A stretch of DNA of 64,000 bases from Hyunsoonleella pacifica (GTDB lineage: Bacteria > Bacteroidota > Bacteroidia > Flavobacteriales > Flavobacteriaceae), in contig NZ_SIRS01000006.1 of NCBI RefSeq assembly GCF_004310335.1, positions 160,297 to 224,296 on the forward strand. Reading direction: 5' to 3'. Positions 1 through 9,000 of this stretch are shown piece by piece. The position numbers and the translations under genes were made by a program. Below the pieces are notes generated by a model. The model saw only the letters and a program-made list of their open reading frames with translations, made no database searches and was not told the origin of the DNA. How positions within the stretch are numbered: the first letter of the stretch is position 1; the number at the start of each line of letters is the position of its first letter.

Positions 1-421
1 CATATAATAGTTCTTCTACAACCTGTAAACTTTTAGGTTTAATTTTTTTTACATCAGTATAATCTTCGGCATGTACTATGAGTAGATTAGGTCCGTTAAT
101 GGTAAGATAACTGTTGTTGTCAAAAGCTATCATAAAAGGCTCAGCATATTTATACCATTTTCTTATCTGTTTAAAAATAACCTTGTTTTCTTCTAAACTT
201 TTTGTGGGGTTTAGTTTATTTAAGTAAGTAGATAAGCTGTCTAAATTTTGCAAATAGTAGTCTCTTAAATCTTTTGTAAAAGCAGAATTTGTTTTTACCA
301 TTGTATGGCCAACAATGTTGCTTTCTTTTTTACAAGAAAATATGCTCATTGTTACAATAAGAAAGAGGAACCCTTTAAGGATTCCTCTTCTATTTCTCTT
401 ATAGAAATATATGTTAATCAT
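1..421 (-). CDS. Partial lipoprotein, probable N-terminal part of a di-haem cytochrome-c peroxidase
   Basis: The reading frame is open from an ATG at 421 to the window edge (140 codons visible), so the C-terminus is missing. The N-terminus is a lipoprotein signal: a basic stretch, a hydrophobic core and a lipobox ending FSC with the cysteine at residue 30, followed by KKES. The rest is alpha-helical (for example ENKVIFKQIRKWYKYAEPF and INGPNLL), which matches my recollection of the N-terminal helical domain fused to MauG/CcpA-type peroxidases in flavobacteria. The CxxCH haem motifs would lie outside the window, so the enzyme call is inference. An alternative start at 349 would lose the signal peptide core. 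It lies 6 bp downstream of the PhoX-like gene and is probably co-transcribed with it. Confidence 0.6.
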   Translation of the reverse strand, partial: MINIYFYKRNRRGILKGFLFLIVTMSIFSCKKESNIVGHTMVKTNSAFTKDLRDYYLQNLDSLSTYLNKLNPTKSLEENKVIFKQIRKWYKYAEPFMIAFDNNSYLTINGPNLLIVHAEDYTDVKKIKPKSLQVVEELLY

Positions 422-427
422 ATACAA

Positions 428-2023
428 CTATCTTGGTAAACCAGTGATTTTGAATAAAAAAGAGCCTTCAAAATCTGAAAGACCTTCAGCGATAGCCGTA
501 GGATCAAAGAATGCTTGACCATCTGCTCTTATTGCAGTATCAATTTTATCAACTTCCCATCCATGAACTTGAACACCACACAAATATGTTGGTTCAGAAG
601 CGTTAATAATATCTGTAACATCAATCATACCAGTAATCTCCCATTTACCGCCTCCGCCGTACTCCGGGTTGTTATCTTCATCACACTCTAAAACTGTAGA
701 AAGGGCTCCAGTAGCTATTTCATACTTATATAATTTTGCCCAACCTTGAATTGCTGTATTTTGGTTAAAATAACCGTTAGGGTCTTCTTGGATATATACG
801 TAATTTTCTGTAACAAGAATGTTGTCAGGACTATGGAAACCATCAGCTATACCACCAACTTTATCTCCATCAAGAATACAAGTTATTTTACAATCTCCAG
901 TAGGGTCATCATCATTTAATTCAACCATATAAATGCGACCAAAAGTTGTACCTCTTTTAGCTAAATCTGGATTATCACTTCTGTAACGTCCGGTAACACA
1001 GAAAAATAATGCTCTTTCGTTATCAGCAGAACCTTTTCTCCAATCTATATCCTCAATTCTTTGAAAACCTATTACAGAAGCGTCTATAGCTTCTTGATTT
1101 AATTCATCTTTCGTTCTTTCTGTCATTTCTACCCACTCAGCATCATAAGTTACTCCTTCAGCCATCCCCATTTCAAATAAAAGACCTCCTTGACCAGGCT
1201 CAGATTCAACAGGGTTTTTTCCTTTTAAAACAAATAAGTCTCCGGCAAATAAATCTCCTCTTGCCCCAACATACATACCCAAGTGACCTTCTGGGTACGA
1301 ATTGTTACTATCATCATCTCCAATGATAGCTACGGTTTTTCCTGGATATGCATTTTTGCCTATAACAACGGCATTTTCAGTAGCCCACTCTCCCATAGCA
1401 GCAGATCTTGTAGCGAAAGACGCTAAACCTGGATCCTTGTAAGGATCAACAACATATACACCTTGAGCACCAGCTCCTTGACCTACCCATTCTCCTCCTG
1501 AAAGATACATCGGACCAAAACCATGCTCTTCTTTAGAAATACCAGAACCAGAGCACATGGCAGTAAATGCAGTTGCTGTAGAGTTTACAATATAGTCTCC
1601 TTCCATAGGTTGTAATTCCTTGTTCACTTTAATTCTGGCTATAGAGAAATCTCTTTCTAAATTTACAATGAAAGAGTAGGTGTCATCTCCATTGTCAAAT
1701 AATGCGCAACCATCAGTATAAGAGCCATAAACAAAACTAGGGTCTGAAGGCAAAATGTCTTGTGATGTTAATAGCATTTCAACATTCACAGAAGCGTCTT
1801 TAACGTCAAATACTTTGTTAGCATCTACAACTGAAGTGGTTAATGGGTCTAGATTTGGTGGCATAAAATCTTCTCCATCTTGTCCGTCCTCTCCGTCTTG
1901 CCCATCAATACCGTCAATACCGTCTTTCCCATCTTTGCCGTCTTCAATATCGCAACTTATTATTGATAAAGGAATAATTGCTAAAGCAATTACTAGCGAT
2001 AAAAAGCTAAATAATTTTTTCAT
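428..2023 (-). CDS. PhoX-like (DUF839) lipoprotein with collagen-like linker
   Basis: This 531-residue protein has a lipoprotein signal with its cysteine at residue 24 (lipobox IISC). Residues 29-52 are a run of Gly-x-Asp/Glu triplets, a collagen-like flexible acidic stalk. The remainder resembles the PhoX/DUF839 beta-propeller family: FHSPDNILV with YIQEDPNG, plus ALFFCVTGRYR and GHLGMYVGARG, look like family blade motifs. PhoX enzymes are calcium/iron-dependent phosphatases, but many DUF839 proteins are uncharacterised, so phosphatase activity is not claimed. The acidic residues right after the lipidated cysteine suit a surface-exposed Bacteroidota lipoprotein. It is the first gene of a two-gene minus-strand unit with the partial peroxidase-like lipoprotein. 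Confidence 0.7.
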   Translation of the reverse strand: MKKLFSFLSLVIALAIIPLSIISCDIEDGKDGKDGIDGIDGQDGEDGQDGEDFMPPNLDPLTTSVVDANKVFDVKDASVNVEMLLTSQDILPSDPSFVYGSYTDGCALFDNGDDTYSFIVNLERDFSIARIKVNKELQPMEGDYIVNSTATAFTAMCSGSGISKEEHGFGPMYLSGGEWVGQGAGAQGVYVVDPYKDPGLASFATRSAAMGEWATENAVVIGKNAYPGKTVAIIGDDDSNNSYPEGHLGMYVGARGDLFAGDLFVLKGKNPVESEPGQGGLLFEMGMAEGVTYDAEWVEMTERTKDELNQEAIDASVIGFQRIEDIDWRKGSADNERALFFCVTGRYRSDNPDLAKRGTTFGRIYMVELNDDDPTGDCKITCILDGDKVGGIADGFHSPDNILVTENYVYIQEDPNGYFNQNTAIQGWAKLYKYEIATGALSTVLECDEDNNPEYGGGGKWEITGMIDVTDIINASEPTYLCGVQVHGWEVDKIDTAIRADGQAFFDPTAIAEGLSDFEGSFLFKITGLPR

Positions 2024-2461
2024 AATTTTTTTAGATTGTTTTTAGTTATTATTTCCTTTCAAAATTAGAATGGTATTCCAAGAATTTCGTTAAATGATTA
2101 CTGTGCTTTTATTAAGTTAGGGTTATAGAAAGGTTATCAATATTATCTAAATATTACGATGGTTATTACAGTGTTAAGAATTGTTATGAGATGGTTAATT
2201 TTTAAAATTTCATTAATTAGCCAATATAAATTAATGTGTTTTTTAATGGACAAAAGGTGGACATAATCAGTTTTATTTTTTTTATTGTGTCTATATGTAT
2301 ACATTGGTATTACTTAACATGATTTATATGCCAACCGTTGATATGCATAGTATTACACTAGTACTATTGTTTTTTTGTTTTTCCCTTTTGTCCAGTTTCA
2401 CGTATTCAACATCAGGACAAACAATTAAGTTTAATTTTAATTCACACTTTAGTATCTAGAT
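2024..2461. other. Divergent intergenic region holding TGGACA motifs
   Basis: This 438-bp AT-rich spacer separates the minus-strand PhoX-like gene from the plus-strand surface cluster, so it should hold both promoters. No open frame in it looks like a gene. It contains a direct repeat of TGGACA at 2247-2252 and 2258-2263, an inverted copy at 2389-2394 and a related AGGACA at 2414-2419. No clear TAnnTTTG element was found in front of the gene at 2462. Confidence 0.6.
2247..2263 (+). promoter_or_regulatory. Tandem TGGACA half-sites, copy 1
   Basis: Two TGGACA hexamers start 11 bp apart (2247 and 2258), about one helical turn, so both would face the same side of the DNA. An inverted copy lies at 2389-2394. 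The same arrangement recurs at 3109-3125, before the next gene of the cluster. This looks like a binding site for a regulator using direct repeats, but the regulator is unknown. Confidence 0.4.
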
Positions 2462-3106
2462 ATGAAGAAGATTTTTCTTTTTTCAATTATTATGGGTTTT
2501 ACTTCCCTAGTGTATTGCCAACAATTATATATGGAATATGGCTCCACTATTTCTTCATTTGATTATAAAAACTCAAGAGGCCAGCGTTTAAATAATTTGT
2601 TAGCACAATCTAAATCCTATTTTGGGATGGGGTATAGACATCCTTTAAATAAGGCTAAAACTATTTTTCTAAGAGGAGGTATTAATTATAATAACTATGG
2701 AGCTATTGGTAGTGAGAGTAGTGTAGATAATTATTTTGCTTGGGATATAAGCTACTTAGGAATAAAAGGAGGTACTGATGTAAAATTATTTCAATGGAAC
2801 GATTTGGTGTTTTTTGCCAATGGTTCTGTTGCTTCAGAGTTTCTGGTAAGGGGAAACCAAACTATAAATAATGATGTGTTTAATTTGGTAGGAGAAGAAG
2901 AGTTTAATAATAATATTTTGTTTTTAAGGGCTGGTATAAGTATGCAATATCCTATTTCAAGGAGTACTGCCATTGTTGCTAGCTATAATTACGGTAGTTC
3001 TATTCTAATAAGTAGTGGTATTAGTGCTGAAAAACTAAAACTAAACGCACATCAATTCGGCATTGGTTTCATCATTAACTTACCCAAGTGTTATTGCGAT
3101 TTTTAG
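2462..3106 (+). CDS. Outer-membrane beta-barrel protein
   Basis: This 214-residue protein begins with a classical signal peptide (MKKIFLFSIIMGFTSLVYC, cleavage near QQL). The mature part is made of alternating polar/hydrophobic strands rich in Tyr, Gly and Asn (for example FFANGSVASEFLV, ILFLRAGISMQYPI, AIVASYNYGSSIL). It ends in AHQFGIGFIINLP, typical of small 8-strand outer-membrane barrels. The specific family is not recognised. It is the first plus-strand gene of the T9SS surface cluster and may anchor or act as a receptor for its neighbours; that role is inference. Confidence 0.65.
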   Translation: MKKIFLFSIIMGFTSLVYCQQLYMEYGSTISSFDYKNSRGQRLNNLLAQSKSYFGMGYRHPLNKAKTIFLRGGINYNNYGAIGSESSVDNYFAWDISYLGIKGGTDVKLFQWNDLVFFANGSVASEFLVRGNQTINNDVFNLVGEEEFNNNILFLRAGISMQYPISRSTAIVASYNYGSSILISSGISAEKLKLNAHQFGIGFIINLPKCYCDF

Positions 3107-3108
3107 GG

Positions 3109-3125
3109 TGGACAAAGTATGGACA
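3109..3125 (+). promoter_or_regulatory. Tandem TGGACA half-sites, copy 2
   Basis: The hexamer TGGACA occurs at 3109-3114 and again at 3120-3125, the same 11-bp period as at 2247-2263. It begins 3 bp after the stop codon of the barrel gene and 61 bp before the ATG of the T9SS mini-protein. That position suits control of an internal promoter of the cluster. The function is inferred from recurrence only. Confidence 0.4.
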
Positions 3126-3186
3126 CTATAGTATGTAAGTAATATTTAATATAGTTTCGGTAAAGCGAAGCATCAAAAAACAACAA

Positions 3187-3723
3187 ATGATAAAAAAACT
3201 AATTAGATATATTTCAATTTTAGTTTTGATGATTTTTATAGCCCCATCAGTTATTGGGCAGTCTAAAACTCAAAATTCAGAGTATAGAGTTGTAAGATCT
3301 AGTGTGGGTATTGGAGGTTCTTCTAAAACATTTCAAACATCTAAAGGAAAGTATACTATTAGCCAAAGTATTGGGCAAGCTAGTGTTATAGGTACAGCTT
3401 CTACCAGTGGTTACTATTTGCGTCAAGGTTTTCAGCAACCTCATAGTAAAATAGTAATTAAAACGAGTAAGGAAAGTAGTAGCTTAAAAGCGTTAGTATT
3501 TCCTAACCCGTTTGAAGAACGTGTAACCATCTCATTTAAAGAAACTATTAAAACTAAAGTTATTGTTGAAATTCATGATGTAAGTGGGAAGTTAGTTTAT
3601 AAGAGTCAATTTCTTCCATCTAAAACAATACAATTAAATTTAAATAGTCTATCCACAGGTTCGTATATTTTAAAGGCGCATACCGATGATAAAATTCTTA
3701 ATTCAAAACTTATTAAAATATAG
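3187..3723 (+). CDS. Small T9SS type A sorting-domain protein
   Basis: This 178-residue protein consists of a signal peptide (cleavage near IGQ|SK), a short repeat-like beta region (SQSIGQASVIG, then YYLRQGFQQP) and a C-terminal T9SS type A sorting domain. The domain shows the hallmarks FPNPFEERVTI, VEIHDVSGKLVY, LNSLSTGSYILKA and the final SKLIKI. Such a domain directs export across the outer membrane by the gliding/PorSS machinery and is normally removed at the surface. The mature cargo would be only about 75 residues. The QGFQQP block is common just before sorting domains in Bacteroidota proteins, so this may be a minimal cargo rather than a truncated enzyme. Confidence 0.8.
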   Translation: MIKKLIRYISILVLMIFIAPSVIGQSKTQNSEYRVVRSSVGIGGSSKTFQTSKGKYTISQSIGQASVIGTASTSGYYLRQGFQQPHSKIVIKTSKESSSLKALVFPNPFEERVTISFKETIKTKVIVEIHDVSGKLVYKSQFLPSKTIQLNLNSLSTGSYILKAHTDDKILNSKLIKI

Positions 3724-3745
3724 CACCAATAAAAAACCAAATGTT

Positions 3746-6061
3746 ATGAAACGCATAATTACCCTAGTTTTATTTTTATTTATTTCAATAAATACTTTTG
3801 CGCAAACTGAAGGTATTAGTTATCAAGCTGTTATTATTGGACCAGATGATTTGGAATTACCTGGTGTAGATTCAGAGGGTAACTATCTGCCAACAACAGA
3901 TATAACTGTGAGATTTTCAATAATTGCTCCAGGAAGTGGGGACGTTGAGTTTACTGAAGAGCAAGAGACAACTACCGATGAGTTTGGTAGAATAAATTTA
4001 ATTATTGGAGCAGGGAACTATGATGATTTTGAAAAGATATATTGGGATGGTAGACCAAAATCTTTAAAAGTTGAAATAGATTTTAAAAATGGAGAAGGCT
4101 TTATGGATTTGAGTATAGAAAAACTAACCTATGTGCCTTATATTCAACATAGAACAATAAAAGCTTCAGATTCATTAATAGTTGATGGTAATACTGAATT
4201 AAAAGGAGATTTAACAGTTGTAAGTCAACCAACAAATCTAGGGGGAACGTTTAATGTTAATGGGGGAAACACAGCATATTTATCAGGAAGACTTGAGGTA
4301 GATAGTTTAGCCAATTTTAACAATGGTTTAAATGTAAACAACAAAAGTATTACTAATTTATCTGGAGCCTTAATAGTTGGGGATTCATTAACAGGCCCTC
4401 CTAATTGGGATGTAGATGCCCCTACAATACTTAATGGTAGTTTAGAGGTAAAAGGTAAATCTACTTTTGGAGCTTTGGAATCAAGAACATTAGTAGTTAA
4501 TGATAGTACAGAATTAAAAGGAGTTGTAGCTATAAACTCTGAGGATAATCAGGTAAAAATTACTACTACATTAAATGGTTCTGATTTAGATATTAATAAC
4601 TACCCTTTATTGGTTGAGGGTGGTAATCAAGGTATAGCAATTAAAGTAGAGGGTGGTAGAAATAATTCTAATAACTTTATATCTTTTTGGGATACAAGTG
4701 AGACACGTTATGCTTTTGATCTTGAACAGTCGGTGCTTGATGGGCTTTATGGAGAAGGAGGAGATCCTCTAGGAGGAGGTGTTAGGAGACAACCAGGACA
4801 AACAATATCTGGAGTAGATCTGCCAACGGCTACTCCAACTATGTGGGGACGTATTGAAGGGGAAACCCCATCAGAGTATGATAATAATGCAGATTATAAT
4901 TTTGATCAAACCTCATTAAATTATGACATTTATGATGCTGGTTTTGATGTTGCCTTTGCACTCTACGATTTGGCGGCTTCATTTGTACAAGTTACAGCTT
5001 CTTCTACATCGTCTACACCATGTGTTGGTTTAGGAACCTGTGTAACCGCACCAATACCTTCTTTTATCGTTAGTAGTACAGCACAATCTATCGCAGCTGG
5101 TCTTCAAGTAGTAGCTGCTGGAGTAGGTGTAGGTATTGCAGCAAATAATAAGGTAAAATATAATTACAATAAAAATAGATTTCGAGGGGTAACCTATGCT
5201 TCTGGAGCTGGAGATTATGCAGAGTATTTGTTAAGGGAAAATACAAATGAAGCTATGAGTTATGGGGATATAGTTGGTGTTAAAGGAGGGAAAATCTCCA
5301 AAAACCTTACTGGAGCCGAAAAAATTATGGTTATTTCTCATAAGCCAATTGTATTGGGGGCATTACCACAAAAGAGTCAAGAGCATCTATACGAAAAAGT
5401 AGCCTTTATGGGGCAGGTTCCTGTTAAGGTTTTTGGTAAAGTAAATATAGGTGACTATATCATACCAAGCGGTAAAAATGATGGTATAGGTATTGCTATA
5501 CCTCAATCTAAAATTGAAATAAATCAGATTAAAAGCATAGTAGGTTTAGCGTGGACTAAAAGTGAAAATACTACAGGTTTTAATATGATTAATGTAGCGG
5601 TTGGGCTAAACAGAAATGATAATAACATTATCGTACAAAATCTAAACGAGGAAGTACGCAACCAAGCAGCTGAAATTGCTTATTTAAAGAACCAAATACA
5701 AGATATATTATCAAGTATTTCTAAGTTAGAGCAGGGCAAGGTTATGGGTGCCGATAACATTGAAGAGACTCATGAAAATGGACAAACCTCAAAAAAGCAT
5801 ATTCAACGGAAATATAATATTGTTGAATCTCATGAAACGGATATAATATATTTTGAACTTACTGAAGATGATTTTGAAAAAGGGTTGGTCTTAGCTGAAG
5901 AAATGATTCGTGACTCTGGCGAGTACGAAAGATATAAAGAACCATTAGAAAGACTTAAAAATGATGCTACTTTTAAAAGTAAGTTTTTCAATAAACTAAA
6001 GAGCGATCTACATAAAAAGATACATTATCATAAAGGTATTGATAAAGGAGGTAAACATTAA
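3746..6061 (+). CDS. Secreted beta-strand-repeat protein with G2-like C-terminal domain and coiled coil
   Basis: I chose the ATG at 3746 because it gives a clean signal peptide (MKRIITLVLFLFISINTFAQ); the frame continues upstream but overlaps the preceding gene. The protein has 771 residues. Residues about 20-130 match a domain common at the N-terminus of Bacteroidota secreted fibrous proteins (GISYQAVIIGPDDLELPG). Next come beta-strand repeats such as DSLIVDGNTELKGDL, as in tail-fibre or trimeric adhesin stalks. Around residues 485-625 a domain beginning GAGDYAEYL and including VAFMGQVPVKV resembles the G2 intramolecular-chaperone domain of phage tail proteins. A coiled coil follows (about 632-663), then a charged C-terminal tail. 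No T9SS sorting domain is visible. Autocleavage is a hypothesis. Confidence 0.6.
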   Translation: MKRIITLVLFLFISINTFAQTEGISYQAVIIGPDDLELPGVDSEGNYLPTTDITVRFSIIAPGSGDVEFTEEQETTTDEFGRINLIIGAGNYDDFEKIYWDGRPKSLKVEIDFKNGEGFMDLSIEKLTYVPYIQHRTIKASDSLIVDGNTELKGDLTVVSQPTNLGGTFNVNGGNTAYLSGRLEVDSLANFNNGLNVNNKSITNLSGALIVGDSLTGPPNWDVDAPTILNGSLEVKGKSTFGALESRTLVVNDSTELKGVVAINSEDNQVKITTTLNGSDLDINNYPLLVEGGNQGIAIKVEGGRNNSNNFISFWDTSETRYAFDLEQSVLDGLYGEGGDPLGGGVRRQPGQTISGVDLPTATPTMWGRIEGETPSEYDNNADYNFDQTSLNYDIYDAGFDVAFALYDLAASFVQVTASSTSSTPCVGLGTCVTAPIPSFIVSSTAQSIAAGLQVVAAGVGVGIAANNKVKYNYNKNRFRGVTYASGAGDYAEYLLRENTNEAMSYGDIVGVKGGKISKNLTGAEKIMVISHKPIVLGALPQKSQEHLYEKVAFMGQVPVKVFGKVNIGDYIIPSGKNDGIGIAIPQSKIEINQIKSIVGLAWTKSENTTGFNMINVAVGLNRNDNNIIVQNLNEEVRNQAAEIAYLKNQIQDILSSISKLEQGKVMGADNIEETHENGQTSKKHIQRKYNIVESHETDIIYFELTEDDFEKGLVLAEEMIRDSGEYERYKEPLERLKNDATFKSKFFNKLKSDLHKKIHYHKGIDKGGKH

Positions 6062-6088
6062 ACATGTTTAAAGTTTCAATAGAAAATT

Positions 6089-9000
6089 ATGTGTAGATCC
6101 ACTTTACTGTTTTTTTTGTCAATATTTAGTGCAACTTTTTTATCGTGGTCGCAAACCACAACTGTTCTTGATGCTAACTTCGAAAATTATCTCGAAACAC
6201 ATGCAGCCAATGGCTTAATGGTTGATGTTGGGGATGAAACAAGTATGGGAGATGGTATAGCTAACAATAGTACTGTGTTTACGGATAGGATAGAAGGAGT
6301 TACATCTTTAATAATAAGCGATTTAGGTATTGTAGATTTAACAGGTATTGAAGATTTTAGTAGTTTAGAGGTATTAATATGTAGCAATAATAGTATGTTA
6401 GATATTGATGTTTCTGGAAATGTCAACCTAAAATCTTTAGTGTGTAGTTTCAATCAATTATCAGAATTAATTATTGCTCCCAATACAGATTTACTGGATT
6501 TAGATTGTTCAAACAATCAAATTACCTCAATTAATATTAGAAATAACACCCAATTAAAGGATGTAAACTGTTCTAACAATAGAATTTTAGATATAGATGT
6601 TAGTGAAAACATGGCATTAACATCATTGAGGGTTTCAGGTAATAGAATATCTACTTTACTTGTCAATAATAACTCAGATTTAGAAAGGCTTTATTGTGCA
6701 TCAAATCAAATATCAACATTAAATTTATCCTCTAATGAGGATTTAAAAGTATTAGATGCTTCAAATAATGCCATTACGGGTTTAGATTTAAGTACTATCA
6801 ATACAACTATTTGCCCAGACCCTCAAACTGATCCTGTAACTATTTGCCAAGGTAACTCTATTATCAATGTGTCAAATAATCAATTATCGTCTTTAATAGT
6901 AGCTAATGGTTTTAATGATTTAGTGACATCGTTCACTTCCGAAGGAAATCCAGATTTATCATGTATACAGGTAGATTCTGGTTTTACACCAAATACTAAT
7001 TGGGTAAAGGATGATTGGACCTACTATTCTGAAGCTACCTGTACAGATGACTACACGTTTGTACCAGACGGTAATTTTGAACAGGCTTTAATCGATTTAG
7101 CTCTAGATGATGTTTTAGATAATCTGGTTTTAACATCAAATATTGTAGCTGTTAACAATCTAGATGTATTTAATTTAAATATTGATACTCTTTTGGGTAT
7201 TGAAGATTTTACAGGACTTACAACCCTAAATTGTGGAGGTAATAATATTTTAGAATTAGATATTTCAAATAATATACTCTTAACCAATTTAGATGCTTCT
7301 GGTAATAATATAGAGCATCTAGATTTAAGTGCTAATACAGCATTAACCGTTTTAAATATTTCAAATAATAATATAAGCAGTGTAGATATCACTACAAACG
7401 TATCTCTAGAAGATTTAAACTGTTCCAGCAACACCATCCAGCTTTTAGATTTAAGCAATCATCCATCAATTACAGATTTTAATTGCGAATCTAATGCTTT
7501 GGAAGTATTAAATATTCAAAACGGACAAAATGGGAATTTAGCAAATTTTACAGCTGTGAATAATCCTAATCTTTCTTGTGTTGAAACAGATACGGGGGGA
7601 GTGCCAGCTGGAGTAAATTGGGCTATAGATGCAACGGCAAATTATGCGACGAATTGTGGGACTTATGTTCCAGATGGTAACTTTGAACAAGCTTTAATTG
7701 ATTTGGGATATGATGTAGCCCCATTAGATAATTATGTGCCTACAGGTAATATTTTAGGGGTAACTGATTTAGATATTAGTGGTAGAGATATTGCTGATGT
7801 AACAGGAATTCAGGACTTTGATGCCCTGCAAACCTTTAACTGTGCAAATAATACCATTGTTGAGCTAAACTTAGTGGCAAATATGTTATTAACAAGTATT
7901 AACTGTAGTGATAATGCCTTAGAGTTTGTTGATATAAGAAATGGAAATAACGCCAGCATCACGTTTTTTGATGCCACCATTAATTCCAGTTTGTTTTGTA
8001 TTAATGTTGATGCTGCTGTGATAGGTAATATTCCGGCAGGCTGGACGATTGATCCCATTTCAAATTATAACTCTGATTGTGATACTAATAGATTTACGCC
8101 TATTCCAGATGATAATTTTGAACAAGCTTTAATTGATTTAGGGATAGATGCTGGCCCATTGGATAATCAGGTATTAACTGCTAATATAGAATATTTAACA
8201 TCTTTAAGTATAAGCGGTAAAAATATTGAAAGTCTGGAGGGTATACAGGCATTCTTGTCACTTACAGAACTAGATTGTAGTGATAATTTTTTAGATGAAT
8301 TGGATGTGAGTGGTATGGTTAATCTGGAAAACTTGTTCTGTGGTTCAAATTTTTTCCTTACCACAAATACAACTAACCCAAACGGTGTATTAAATATTTC
8401 AGCTACACCTAATTTAACCAAACTATTTTGTCCGGATAACAATTTGGCCGATTTGGATATCTCATTACATTCTAATTTAGAAATATTGGAATGCTCAAAC
8501 AACAAATTAGGGGTAATGGATATTAGTAATAACACTAATTTAATAGAGGTTGTTTGCGACAATAATAAAATATCAAGCTTTGTTAGTTATGTAGCTGATA
8601 ACTCTACGTTAATCACAATAAGCTGTAACAATAATGAGCTCTCTACCCTACAAGTAAATAGATGCTTAGCACTAACAACTTTAAATTGTAGAAGTAATGC
8701 GTTAAGCTTGCTGGATATAGGCGCTAATACGGCCCTGGAAGTTTTAGATTTTTCAGATAATGAACTAGCTGATATAAACCTATCTGCCAATTCTAACCTC
8801 ATAGCACTTTCAGGATCACAAAATCAGCTAACCGAAGTAGATGATTTATCATCAGTAGTTCTGGAAAGTTTAATTTTAGACAATAATCAAATAAGTCAAT
8901 TAAACACAGTATTAAATAGCTTACCCTTGCTTAAGCATTTATCAGTTAGCAGCAATACTCTCACAGATTTAAATACAAGTATAAATGTAAGTTTAATAGA

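Noticed and set aside
1755-2045. Plus-strand frame rich in Ser-Pro opposite the collagen-like region
   Set aside because: It is the antisense reading of the Gly-Asp repeat of the PhoX-like gene.
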